NCBI RefSeq assembly: GCF_905171775.1 | Contig: NC_053489.1 | Span: 388,738,849-388,802,848, forward strand | DNA length: 64,000 nt | Source: Rana temporaria | Lineage: Eukaryota > Chordata > Amphibia > Anura > Ranidae | Direction: 5' to 3' | Shown here: piece by piece, positions 10,751 through 20,977 of the stretch | How the letters are laid out: each line of letters opens with the position of its first letter | Numbering within the stretch: the first letter of the stretch is position 1 | Position numbers and translations under genes: made by a program | The notes under the pieces: model-generated | Told to the model about the DNA's origin: nothing | The model's database searches: none | Seen by the model: the letters and a program-made list of their open reading frames with translations, nothing else

Positions 10751-11745
10751 CCACTTACCCCCCGGACCATATTGCTGCCCAAAGACCAGAGTACTTTTTG
10801 CGATTCGGGACTGCGTCGCTTTAACAGACAATTGCGCGGTCGTGCGACGTGGCTCCCAAACAAAATTGGCGTCCTTTTTTTCCCACAAATAGAGCTTTCT
10901 TTTGGTGGTATTTGATCACCTCTGCGTTTTTTTTTTTTTGCGCTATAAACAAAAATAGAACGACAATTTTGAAAAAAATGAATATTTTTTACTTTTTGCT
11001 GTAATAAATATCCCCCAAAAATATATAAAAAAACATTTTTTTTCCTCAGTTTAGGCCGATACGTATTCTTCTACATATTTTTCGTAAAAAAAATCGCAAT
11101 AAGCGTTTATTGATTGGTTTGCGCAAAAGTTATAGCGTTTACAAAATAGGGGGTATTTTTATGGCATTTTTATTAATATTTTTTTTACTAGTAATGGCGG
11201 CGATCGGCGATTTTTTTTTCGGTATTGCGACATTATGGCGGACACTTCGGACATTTTTGACACATTTTTGGGACCATTGGCATTTTTATAGCGATCAGTG
11301 CTATAAAAATGCATTAGATTACTATAAAAATGCCACTGGCAGTGAAGGGGTTAACACTAGGGGGCGGGGAAGGGGTTAAGTATGCCTGGGTGTGTTCTTA
11401 CTGTGGGGGGGGGGGGTGGCCTCACTTGGGGAAACACTGATTTTCTGTTCATACATTGTATGAACAGAAAATCAGCATTTCCCCTGCTGACAGGAACGAG
11501 AGCTGTGTGTTTACACACAGCTCCCGTTCCCCGCTCTGTACCGAGCGATCGCGTGTGCCCGGCGGCGATCGCGCCCGCCGGGCACACGCACGGGAGTCGG
11601 GGGCGAGCGGGGGGCGCGCGCGCGCGCCTCCGGCGGCGCGCGTGCGCCCCTAGTGGCGGCTAAAGGGTAGGACGTCCATTTACGTGGTCTCGCCTAGGAG
11701 AGCCACCTTGTGGACGTAAAATGACGGTGCGGCGACGGCAAGTAG
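10751..11745. mobile_element. TTAA-flanked non-autonomous element (family 1)
   Basis: Flanked by TTAA at 10747-10750 and 11746-11749. The ends are imperfect inverted repeats (CCACTTACC and GGCAAGTAG). The interior contains AATTGCGCGGTCGTGCGAC and a conserved T-rich segment also seen at about 16.2 kb and 46.2 kb. The right part is very GC-rich (11520-11660). A short hairpin around TTCTGTTCATACATTGTATG lies at about 11440-11475. TTAA duplication suggests mobilisation by a piggyBac-type transposase; none is encoded here. Confidence 0.7.
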
Positions 11746-11885
11746 TTAAGGAGCGCCCGCGCAAATTACGTAGCTACTGCTTCATGAATGAAGCGTAGCG
11801 CAGGTAATTTACGGAGGTGCAGCGTTAAAAACTGTATGCTGCGCCTCCGTAAGAGGGCGCAAGTCGTACCTGAATCCACCCCAGT

Positions 11886-12115
11886 GTGTCAACATGTGCT
11901 ATCTGCCATCAGTGGATATCAATGTACGTGTTTTGTGGGTGCAACTCCTTCCTCGCAGCTGAAGAAGGTGAGAGGAAGGGGTTGCAACCCCAAAACACAT
12001 CCATTGATCCCCCATGATGGCAGATAGCCCATGTTGACATGAGGCATGGTATCACAGGCTGGAAAGCCCCTTTTTGAAACACCATGTTTTGTGCATCTTC
12101 AAATGTGGTAAATGT
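11886..12115. repeat. Long hairpin between convergent Harbinger genes
   Basis: TGTCAACATGTGCTATCTGC near 11887 is mirrored by GGCAGATAGCCCATGTTGAC near 12021. The loop region carries GCAACTCCTTCCTC and its complement. GCCACATTTTGAAGATGCAC at about 8030 has its complement near 12090-12110, so the original palindrome was larger and was later split by the 3.8-kb insertion. A role as a bidirectional transcription terminator is a guess. Confidence 0.65.
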
Positions 12116-12551
12116 GACATCTCCCCATCTTTTATGAAGGCAAGATACAAACATTTTTAACACAATAGAATGTCTGATATTGCCTCAAAATTGTACATGT
12201 TGAACTTTATAAGTTCCAGAGTTTAAAATGTTTTTGGTTTTAAAACATGCCTGTTTCTGCGTCTTCGCCAACAATTTGCAATGACAAATTTGTAATACAT
12301 GTATTTTCTAGTTACAAAAAATCTATTCAAATGCGCAAGGAGTAAAATCTTTTGGACTCAACAATGTGTCGCTTCTTTTACATCAATTTCTAAAATAATT
12401 AAAGAAGGTTATTTTGTGGGTTTACACGGACAATGGTGGTTAATTACTAAAGAAAAATACAAATGGCACTACAAGTGCACTAGGAGAACCTTGGAGACAG
12501 ATAAAAGAAACACAAGCAAAAAATAACATTCAAGAATTTTTCATGAAAAAG

Positions 12552-15263
12552 TTAATATTTTGAAGAAATCAAGATTCGTCTGGCATAGCAATGGCCCCCT
12601 ACCCATAAAATAGTCCACATATTGTTGCCGCACAGCACAGGCACTTTGGGGGGGGGCAAGCCAGTATGGCCGGCAATGTATTTTGGCCCAACAGATGCCA
12701 TACAATTTGTGCAATGTACCCGTAAATAGTTGTGCAGCACACGGCATGCCATTACGACATGGTTGAGTTTATACTCCGCAAGGTGGATGGAGGATGCCAA
12801 ACGCATTTTCAACCATTCTTCTGGCTCTGGCCAGCTGGTAATTGAAGACCCTACTCTCAGGGGTGAGGGTCCGTTGGGAAAATGGACTCATAAGATTGGG
12901 TCCTAGCGCAAAAGCCTCATTTGCGACAAAGACAAATGGTAGTCCCTCCACGTTGTCTGACGCAGGTGGCAATGCCAGCTCACCACTCTGTAGACAGAGG
13001 GAGAACTCCGTCTTGGAAAAGACTCCCCCATCAGACATCCAGACATTTTTTCCCACGTCCACATACAAAAATTCACAGTTCACCGACAGCACCGCCATCA
13101 TCACAATACTATGGAACCCTTTATAATTATTATAAGATCCCGAATGGGGTGGTGGGACGATGCGGACATGCTTCTCATCTATTGCCCCTCCACAGTTGGG
13201 AAAGTCCCACCGCAGGGCAAACTGGGATGCCACATTCTGCCATTCCTTTGGCGTAGAAGGGAACTGTGGAGTCAAACAAGAAAAAAAATCAATACTTTTA
13301 CACAAGCAGATTAGACAAAAACATTATTGGACAACATTAGTATAACATTTTTTTTTGATGGAGTATTTTAAGACAAAAAAATAATGTTCAGTTAGCAGAT
13401 TGCTCACCCCCTCTGATGGCCCATTTAAATATTTTTAGGGGGGGTTCTAGATAAGTTGGGGACCTCACAAATCAAGCCTAGAGCACTCTGAATTTAATGA
13501 AAAGAAAACATTTGGAGACATTTTAGGGGGGATTAGGGTAAAGCACTACAATGGAGCAGACAAAATACATTGGGAAGTGACTAGGCTAGGTGTTCTGGCA
13601 CAGGATAGAATGCTGGAGAGGTTAGTGAAGGGAAATATGCATATAGGCCACAAAAGGAGCATTTGAAGCTTACAGCATGCATGGGGACAAAGTGGAGATT
13701 TACAGAATATTACAAACATGCAAATTAGGGAATGAAGAAATAAATACAATACATTAGCAAACATTAAATACATAGAATGTGACAAATATCTCTAACCGTG
13801 AACTGAAGTTCAAACAAAGATGAAAACAGCGCTAATGAGTAGATATGTCAACTCAGAGAGAAAATACTGGTGGACTCAGTTGGCACAAGAGGTGATCAGA
13901 TCCTGAGTGTGAGTGCACCAAAAACAGCTCAAGAAAAAGATACCTCAGAAAATGGCTAGTAATACCCACAAGGGGTGCAAACCTGCCACAGCAAAGAAAA
14001 GTCTCTGCAGATGCACCATCAGATCCTCCAGGTATTGTATGGGTGATTCACGTCTCAGCGAGATAACATGAAAGACAAATCAACAAGCGTATGATAGTGC
14101 AGTGATGTCTAAATGTAATCAAGTGAGAGCAGGTCAAACAAAACCATAAGTGTATGCCCGTACAATAAAACACTGTAAATGAAGCAAAGTAAACAGAAAG
14201 GGTTCACCGCTGTCACCGCTGATGTCAAAAACCTCCTAGGGTCGCGCGCGCTCTGTACAGTAGTTACTGTATCAGGTGCTGGGCTGCGATTGGAGGTCGG
14301 TGGAGCGCGGTGGAACGCAAGCTGCTTCCGTGTGTAGCGTCGCTGTCATACGCTTGTTGATTTGTCTTTCATGTTATCTCGCTGAGACGTGAATCACCCA
14401 TACAATACCTGGAGGATCTGATGGTGCATCTGCAGAGACTTTTCTTTGCTGTGGCAGGTTTGCACCCCTTGTGGGTATTACTAGCCATTTTCTGAGGTAT
14501 CTTTTTCTTGAGCTGTTTTTGGTGCACTCACACTCAGGATCTGATCACCTCTTGTGCCAACTGAGTCCACCAGCATTTTCTCTCTGAGTTGACATATCTA
14601 CTCATTAGCGCTGTTTTCATCTTTGTTTGAACTTCAGTTCACGGTTAGAGATAATTGTTTATACACTTCAAAACGGCTCACCCCGTTTTTTAAAAATTAG
14701 CCGCTTTATTATACCAAACACCATTTTTCACCCATTTTGGTGTTTCTTTCATTCTGCTATTGGTATATTCATCTCCTATATCAAGTCACCTTTTGCTTTG
14801 TACATTCACGTGGCGCCGGCAGTGCATCTTTGGGCCTTCACGTGCACTCTTCACTCTCACATAGAATGTGACGTTAAAGGAGAAAACTTACCTTAATATA
14901 GTCCTCCTGCAGAACTTGAAGTATGGCAGAATAGGGGTCTGGGATAATGAGCCCCAGAGCCTGGGGGGAGATGCCTGTTGAGAACTTGGGGTCCTGCAGG
15001 CTTCTGCCTGTCACCAGGTAGCGCAAAGTGGCGACTAGCCTCTGCTCAGCAGTGATGGCTTTCCGCATAACGATGTCCTGCCTGATGATATAAGGGGACA
15101 CCAAAGCCAGCAGGTTCTGAAAAACGGGGTCCTTCATCCGGAGAAAATTCCTGTAATCATCAGGGTTATTCTCCTGGATCTCCCGCAACAAAGGCATGTG
15201 ACAGAATTTGTCACGCTCGATTAACCAATTCTTGGCCCAGGAACTCCTCCTCAACCTCTTCAT
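12552..15263 (-). pseudogene. PIF/Harbinger DDE transposase, two exons, broken
   Basis: Exon 1 (15263 to about 14894) begins MKRLRRSSWAKNWL and carries the N-terminal helical segment (QNLLALVSPYII, AITAEQRLVATLRYLVTG). It ends AAG|GTAAGT. The acceptor GACTCCACAG is at about 13265, and exon 2 carries the nuclease core: CGGAIDEKHVRIVPP (first D), FLYVDVGKNVWMSDGG (second D) and RRMVENAFGIL (E). The catalytic triad therefore appears conserved. A deletion/frameshift near 12790 separates the E motif from the C-terminal segment AEYKLNHVVMACRVLHNYLR in another frame. The 1.6-kb intron holds a younger foldback insertion. DDE endonuclease family 4 is the likely family. Confidence 0.85.
13784..14858. 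mobile_element. Foldback element with 14-bp target duplication
   Basis: Arms 13790-14096 and 14345-14651 are long inverted repeats (about 300 bases, nearly perfect by eye) around a GC-richer spacer. A further 207 bases follow the right arm. The insertion is bracketed by ACATAGAATGTGAC at 13770-13783 and 14859-14872, a 14-base direct repeat that is long for a DNA transposon and more like target-primed reverse transcription. It lies in the Harbinger transposase intron. No coding frame. Confidence 0.75.
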
Positions 15264-15617
15264 GGACTGGACGACCTAAAAAAATCAGTAACGAGCGGAC
15301 AAGAACACACTAAAAAAACAAATACGAACCCAAAAGCACAAACTGAACACCAGAAAACGATCTTTAAAGCACGAAGACTGAAAAGCGTGAATCGTCTCTC
15401 AAACTTTTACTAACATGAGGATCAGCAAAAGCAGCCCAAAGGGTGGCGTCATTTGAAAGGAACTTCCCCTTTATAGTCCCGTTGTACGTCACTGTGCTTT
15501 GGTCGGACGTTTTTTTGCATGAACGTGTGTATGCAAATTCAGGCTGGAGAGGAATCATGTTAGGAAAAACAACGGCTTTTTGCACATAAGGAAAAAACGA
15601 TGGTGTGTACAAGGCAT
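15264..15617 (-). promoter_or_regulatory. Harbinger right-end and 5' region of transposase
   Basis: This is the sequence upstream of transposase exon 1, out to the right terminus. It is non-coding. The outer part (GTGTGTACAAGGCA at the end) resembles terminal repeats of related MITEs (ACACACGATCAGAC at 59.9 kb). It should hold the transposase promoter, but no specific box is convincing. Confidence 0.4.
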
Positions 15618-15620
15618 TAG

Positions 15621-16037
15621 AAGAAAATCTGTTATAGTCTGCAAAAGACTTGAGACTGGGCAGGAGGTTCACCTTCCAGCAGGACAACAATCCTAAACTT
15701 ACAGACAGAGCTAAAATTAAATGGTTTAGATCAACTGATGAAGCTGGTAGAGACATAGCCAAAAAGATTTGCATCTGTAATTGCAGCGACAGGAGGTTCT
15801 ACAAAGTATTGACTGAATATTGGGCTAAGTACAAATGCACGCCACACTTTTCACTTATTAATTTGTAAAAAAAAAAGATGAAAACCATTTATCATTTTCC
15901 TTTCACTTCACAATTATGTGCTACTCTGTGTTGGTGTATCACATACAATCCCAATAAACTACAATTATGTTTTTGGTTGTAACATGACAAAATGTGTAAA
16001 ATTTCAAGGGGTATGAATACTTTTTCAAGGCATTGTA
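15621..16037 (+). mobile_element. Tc1-like transposon, 3' part
   Basis: The sequence matches the copy at 59.1-60.7 kb: GTCTGCAAAAGACTTGAGAC, TTCCAGCAGGACAACAATCC (the second-D region of a Tc1 transposase) and the terminal TTTTTCAAGGCATTGTA. The left part was cut off where the Harbinger element inserted at TTA (15618-15620). The coding sequence is degraded. Confidence 0.8.
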
Positions 16038-16139
16038 CAATGGAAATAAAGGTTAAGAGATTAAGAAATTGTTTATATGTCGACACACTATATACAAGGG
16101 TAAATCTATATTTGAAAAGCAAACAGTATACATTTTTTA

Positions 16140-17017
16140 ACCACTTAAGACCCGGACCAATATGCAGCTAAAGGACCAAAGGTGTTTTTACAATTTGGCA
16201 CTGCGCTGCTTTAACTGGTAATTGCGCGGTCATGCAATGTTGTACGGAAACAAAATTTGCATAATTTTCTTACCACAAATAGAGCTTTCTTTTGATGGTA
16301 TTTGATTGCCTCTGCAATTTTTTTTTTTTGCGATATAAACGGAAAAAGACCGAAAATTTTGAAAAAAAATGATATTTTCTACTTTTTGTTATAAGAAGAA
16401 TCGAATAAACTAAATTTTAGTCAAACATTTAGGTCAAAATGTATTCAGCCACATGTCTTTAGTAAAAAAAATCGCAATAAGCGTAAATTTTCTGGAATTT
16501 ACACAGCTTTTAATTTATAGCTTGGGATGTCTACTTTCCAAAATGGGGTCATTTGGGGGGGGGGGGGGGGTTATGCTATTTTGGCATTTTATGGCCTTCG
16601 AAACTGTGATAGGTAGTGAGGAGTGAAATCAAAAATGTATGCCCTTAGAAATCTTGAAGGCAGTGCTTGGTTTTCCGGGTCCCGTACGCGGCTAGGCTCC
16701 CAAAAAGTCTCACACATGTGGTATCCCCGTACTCAGGAGAAGCAGCAGAATGTATTTTGGGGTGTAATTCCACATATGCCCATGGCATGTTTGAGCAATA
16801 TATCATTTAGTGACAACTTTGCGCAAAAAAAAATAATTATTTCCCCCCGCAACTTGTGTCAAAATATAAAATATTCCATGGACTCGACATGCCTCTCAGC
16901 AAATAGCTTGGGGTGTCTACTTTCCAAAATGGGGTCATTTGGGGGGGGGGTTTTGAATTGTCCTGGCATTTTATGCACAACATTTAGAAGCTTATGTCAT
17001 ACATCACCCACTCTTCT
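16140..17017. mobile_element. TTAA-family element, right end lost
   Basis: It begins TTAACCACTTAAGACCCGGA and shares the interior of family 1 (AATTGCGCGGTCATGC, AAATAGAGCTTTCTTTTG). A segment starting GTGTCTACTTTCCAAAATGG is repeated at about 16,527 and 16,913. The expected right terminus is missing and a second family member starts at about 17,020. Confidence 0.6.
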
Positions 17018-19494
17018 AACCACTTGAAGACAAAGCCCTTTCTGACACTGTTTTTTTACATAAAAACATATATTTTTTTGCAAGAAAGTTAAGTTGAACC
17101 CCCAAACATTATATATATTTTTTAAGCAAAGGCCCTACAGAATAAAATGGTGGTGCATTTTTTTTTTCACACAGTATTTGCGCAGCGATTTTTAAAAAAA
17201 ATTTTGGGGAAAAAATACACTTTTTTTTATTTTAAAGCAAATTATTGATGAAATAAAAAAAATGATCTTAGGCCGAGTACATGGATACCAAACACGACAT
17301 ACTTTAAAATTGCGCACAAACGCGCAGTGGCGACAAACTACATACATTTTTAAAAGCCTTTGAAAAGCCTTTACAGGTTACCACATTAGATTTACAGAGG
17401 AGGTCTACTGCTAAAATTACTGCCCTCGATCTGCCCTTCGCGGTGATACCTCACATGCATGGTACAATTGCTGTTTACATATGACTCCAGACCAACGCTT
17501 TTTTTTTTTTATTTAGCTTTTTTTATTTTATTTGTAAACTGTTCCTTCCATTTTATTTATTTTTTACCATTTTTACTGTTATCTCAGGGAATATAAATAT
17601 CCCTTATGATAGCAAAAGTTAGTGACAGGTACTCTTTTTTGAAAAAATTGGGGTCTATTAGACCCTAGATCTTTTCTCTGCCCTCAAAGCATCTGACCAC
17701 ACCAAGATCGGTGTGATAAAATGCTTTCCCATTTTCCCAATGTCGCTGTTTATATCTGGGGGGGGGACATTCCCTCCCACTGAATGTAAAAGCAGTCTAG
17801 AGGCTAATTAGCCGCTAGGACTGATTTTACATGAAAGCTGACCGCTGGCTGAAAAGAATGATATCAAGATGATACCTAAACCCGCAGGCATCATTCTGGT
17901 ATAACCATTCAAAGTCCAGCAACATACCAGTACGTTGATGGTTCTTGTTGGACATGTATTGTAATCTTTTTTTTCATGCAGCCTGTGGGCTGAACGAAAA
18001 AAAGATTGATCGGTGGGTATGACCACCATTAGAACACCTCCCTTCATCCACCCACTTCTAAGGGTGGGCATACATGCACCATTTATATATGTCGAAGCAT
18101 GGGGGCATCCTCCCGCAAAAAAGTTATGCCGCGTACACACGGTCAGACTTTTCCACAGGCAAGCCTCCGTTGGAATTTCGACCGTATGTGCGCAGCATAA
18201 AAAGTTATGGCACATACACACGGTCAGACTTTTCCACGGGAAAGCCTCGTAGGAATGTCAACCGTATGTATGCGGCATTAGGAGCAAAATCGCTCCTCCG
18301 CCCCTAATTCCCCCATGCTGTTAGCGATCGCAGGGATCAGGCCTGTCTCTGCGAATGCTGCAGTTATGTGTGTTGTGTTTTGTAAGTGACAGTGATCGAT
18401 CGATACTGCACTTAGGTGGGTTGGGCTGGGCGGAGGGGCAAAACGCAGGTGCTAGCAGGTATCTAGGCTGATTCCGCTAACAATGTGTTTTTGGGTACCC
18501 TAAACTGCTGGGTACGCTAGTATAGATCTGATCAGATCAGGTATCGATCCGTTCAGATACTATACCACTAAGGGGGGTGTATGCTTTGCGCGTGGGTGTA
18601 AGCTTTACCGGCACTAACCCAACGCTGCCTGGGGCGACGCAGACCCTGACTGACGCTAAAATTTAATTGATATCACCCGACGGGCGATCAGGGGGTTATT
18701 GGGTTATATACGGCGGGTGCCCTAATGCTATAAACAGCAAACTAACTAACCAGCGTCAACCGTAACACTTATACGGTGATCACTGGTGAAAGGGTTAACT
18801 AGGGGGCAATCAGGGGGTTAAAACCTTTGTTAGGTAATATATGGGGGTACCTGACGCTTTATAAAAACCTGGCGGCGAACCTAAATAACTGGCTAACCAG
18901 CGTCACCAGTGACACTTATACAGTGATCACTGGTGAAAGGGTTAACTCTAGGGGCAATCAGGGGTTAAAACCTTTATTTAGAAAATTTATGGGGGTACCT
19001 AACGCTATAAAAACCTGGCGGCGAACCTCAAAAAATAACTAACTACCTAGCGGCACCAGCGACACTAATACATCGATCAGAAAAACGATCGCTTAGTGAC
19101 ACTGGCAATTGGGGGTGAAAGGGTTAACTAGGGGGCAATCAGGGGGTTAAATCCTTTGTTAGGTAATATATGGGGGTACCTGACGCTTTATAAAAACCTG
19201 GCGGCGAACCTAAATAACTAAATAGCTAACCAGCGTCACCAGAGACACTTATACAGTGATCACTGGTGAAAGGGTTAACTCTAGGGGCAATCAGGGGTTA
19301 AAACCTTTATTTAGAAAATGTATGGGGGTACCTAACACTATAAAAACCTGGCGGTGAACCTCAAAAAATAACTAGCTACCTAGCGGCACCAATACAGCGA
19401 TCAGAAAACCGATCGCTTAGTGACGCTGGCAATAGGGGGTGAAAGGGTTAACTAGGGGGTTGATCAAGGGGTTAAACCTTTATTAGGGGGGGTA
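17018..19494. mobile_element. Second TTAA-like element with internal tandem repeats
   Basis: It begins TAACCACTTGAAGACAAAGC, related to family 1 ends. It contains a two-copy tandem repeat with TACACACGGTCAGACTTTTC (about 18,130 and 18,212) and the tandem dimers listed separately. No coding frame. The right boundary is set by the BEL LTR. Confidence 0.45.
18797..19480. repeat. Tandem dimeric repeat, about 330-bp period
   Basis: Alternating half-units start AACTAGGGGGCAATCAGGGG (18797, 19127, and a variant at 19450) and AACTCTAGGGGCAATCAGGG (18944, 19278). They share GGGGGTACCTRACGCT, AAAAACCTGGCGGYGAACCT and AGTGATCACTGGTGAAAGGG. The A-to-A spacing is 330 and the B-to-B spacing 334 bases. Confidence 0.85.
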
Positions 19495-19499
19495 GGGGG

Positions 19500-20296
19500 T
19501 GTAGCTGGCCAGCTAAAAAAGCATGTCCTGGAGGCAGAAACCTGTATAATAAGTTCATATAGTTAACACACGTAGGTGTATAAAAGTGACAATAACCCAC
19601 ACACAGAGCTTATATATGTATTTTTAAACTATGGAAAGAGTTATCGCTGTATTTTGCATTTAATATTTTATTTGTGAGCAAGAGTAGAAAAGCAGGATAT
19701 GCCTGTGAGCTAGCTTTGATGGACAGCGATCCTAGCCAATGACAGATTACCCGCCCCCTCCCTTTGTGAGGCAAAGTGAAACCAAGCTTTCCAGCAGCCA
19801 TTTTCCTTCCAGAAGTAGAGAGAGCAGACAGCAGAAAGTCAGCTCCACAACAGAGAGAGTTCTGTGAAAGCAAGAGGCAAAATAGGTGAGCGAAATCCAC
19901 ATATAGTATGATCTAGCTTATCCTTATTAACTGCAGAGTAAGCGGAACTGTATTTTGAATGTGTATCTATGTTTTATCTGCAGTTCCACCATATCATACC
20001 ATACCATACCGTATCTACTGTTTCACCATTTCCTATTCCGAATATTTCATTATACTGATACCACGTGTTATATGGACTATGGCTGCGCAAGCAGCAATGT
20101 TATGAAGCAGTTTGAAGTTATAAATGAACGCAGTTATTAAAGAACAGTTATCTAAGAAGAATTGTATGGTGTGTTCTTAACCCTCTCAGCGCTTCACAGA
20201 ACGGCATCTTAGGGAAGAGTCAGAGATTACATCATTAACCCTAATGCCATAGCGCATGGTGCTACTCAGTATTTAAGTAGTGCTGCGCCTGCCACA
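19500..20296 (+). repeat. BEL 5' LTR
   Basis: It begins TGTAGCTGGCCAGC and ends GCGCCTGCCACA. It contains the BEL promoter region; AGTATTTAAGTAGTGC near 20,268 is a candidate TATA-like box. A CATACCATACCATACC microrepeat lies at about 19,994. It is followed by TGGAACTATTA at 20298, a candidate primer-binding site beginning with TGG; the tRNA was not identified. Confidence 0.95.
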
Positions 20297-20977
20297 GTGG
20301 AACTATTACCCTCAGAGGGTAGGCAACAGTGCTCCCTAACCTGCGCAGTAAAAAGCGCATCAGAGAAGCAGAGCACGCACAGACACCTCAGCGAAGCCGC
20401 TATACAAGCCATAGTGTGCGTTTATTATTCAGACTGCAGCCGACTCTTAAAGTGGCATACTGGCAAAGACAAGAGAGTGAAAGAGAGTGTGCCAACCCTC
20501 CTGCAACCCCTAGAGAGAGAAGAGAGATGCATGAAGGGAAGGCCAGAATCCAGAGCTAGAGTGTCCACGCCGCCATCCACCAAGAGACCACGTGCATCGA
20601 GACAGTCCACGCTACTAGACCGCAAGCCTGCTGCAGAGCATCCCAAGTGACAACAGAGCATTGCAAATCTGCATATTAAGAAGACAAGTCTCCTTTAAGA
20701 CTGACAGCCATTCCTGCAATTTTTTAGACCACAGTATCCAGTATCCCGTTCTTCAAATAAGGTCAGAGCTTTCCTTTTATTACTCATTTTTGCATACAGG
20801 ACTTTGCAAGAGACATTTTTGTCCTCAAGAGAATACAGACTGTGAATAAAAGGACATTTATCGTGTTTGGACTCTAAGTACTTAAAGTGAAAGTCATTTA
20901 TTGCCTGTATTTGTTATCATTGTTTTTTTTAAAGTGACAGTACTTATTGTTCATAGTATTTACCACAGTATTTAGAA
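20297..20977 (+). other. BEL leader (5' untranslated region)
   Basis: About 680 bases between the LTR and the gag ATG. Open frames here start with non-ATG codons and show no Gag-like motif, so I treat it as leader containing the primer-binding site and probably the packaging signal. Confidence 0.6.

Larger units (their letters stand above)
8056..11882. mobile_element. Harbinger-type non-autonomous element with nested insertions
   Basis: It starts GGGGTGGATTCAG and ends CTGAATCCACCCC, a perfect 13-base terminal inverted repeat. It is flanked by AGT at 8053-8055 and 11883-11885, a 3-bp duplication as PIF/Harbinger elements make. The arms (8056 to about 8650, and about 11750-11882) are rich in GCGTAA/TTACGC words and small hairpins. 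The middle is occupied by a later hammerhead-bearing repeat (about 8660-10746) and a TTAA element (10751-11745). It interrupts the spacer of the larger Harbinger element. Confidence 0.8.
7441..15617. mobile_element. PIF/Harbinger DNA transposon, left end missing
   Basis: Two decayed genes converge: a Myb-like accessory protein gene on the + strand (to 7978) and the DDE transposase on the - strand (15263 to about 12550). Between them is a palindromic region (8030-8055 and 11886-12115) that a large non-autonomous insertion has split. The right end reads GTGTGTACAAGGCA then TTA, abutting a Tc1 transposase sequence. TTA is a typical PIF/Harbinger target. The left terminus and the left half of the Tc1 host are not found in the window, so the left side was lost or rearranged. 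Confidence 0.75.

Noticed and set aside
11382..11663. GC-rich open frames at 11.4-11.7 kb
   Set aside because: They lie in the GC-rich end of a TTAA element and have low-complexity, Arg/Ala-rich translations.
20297..20650. Small gene directly after the BEL 5' LTR
   Set aside because: The frame starts with GTG, overlaps the primer-binding site and has no Gag motif; it is leader sequence.
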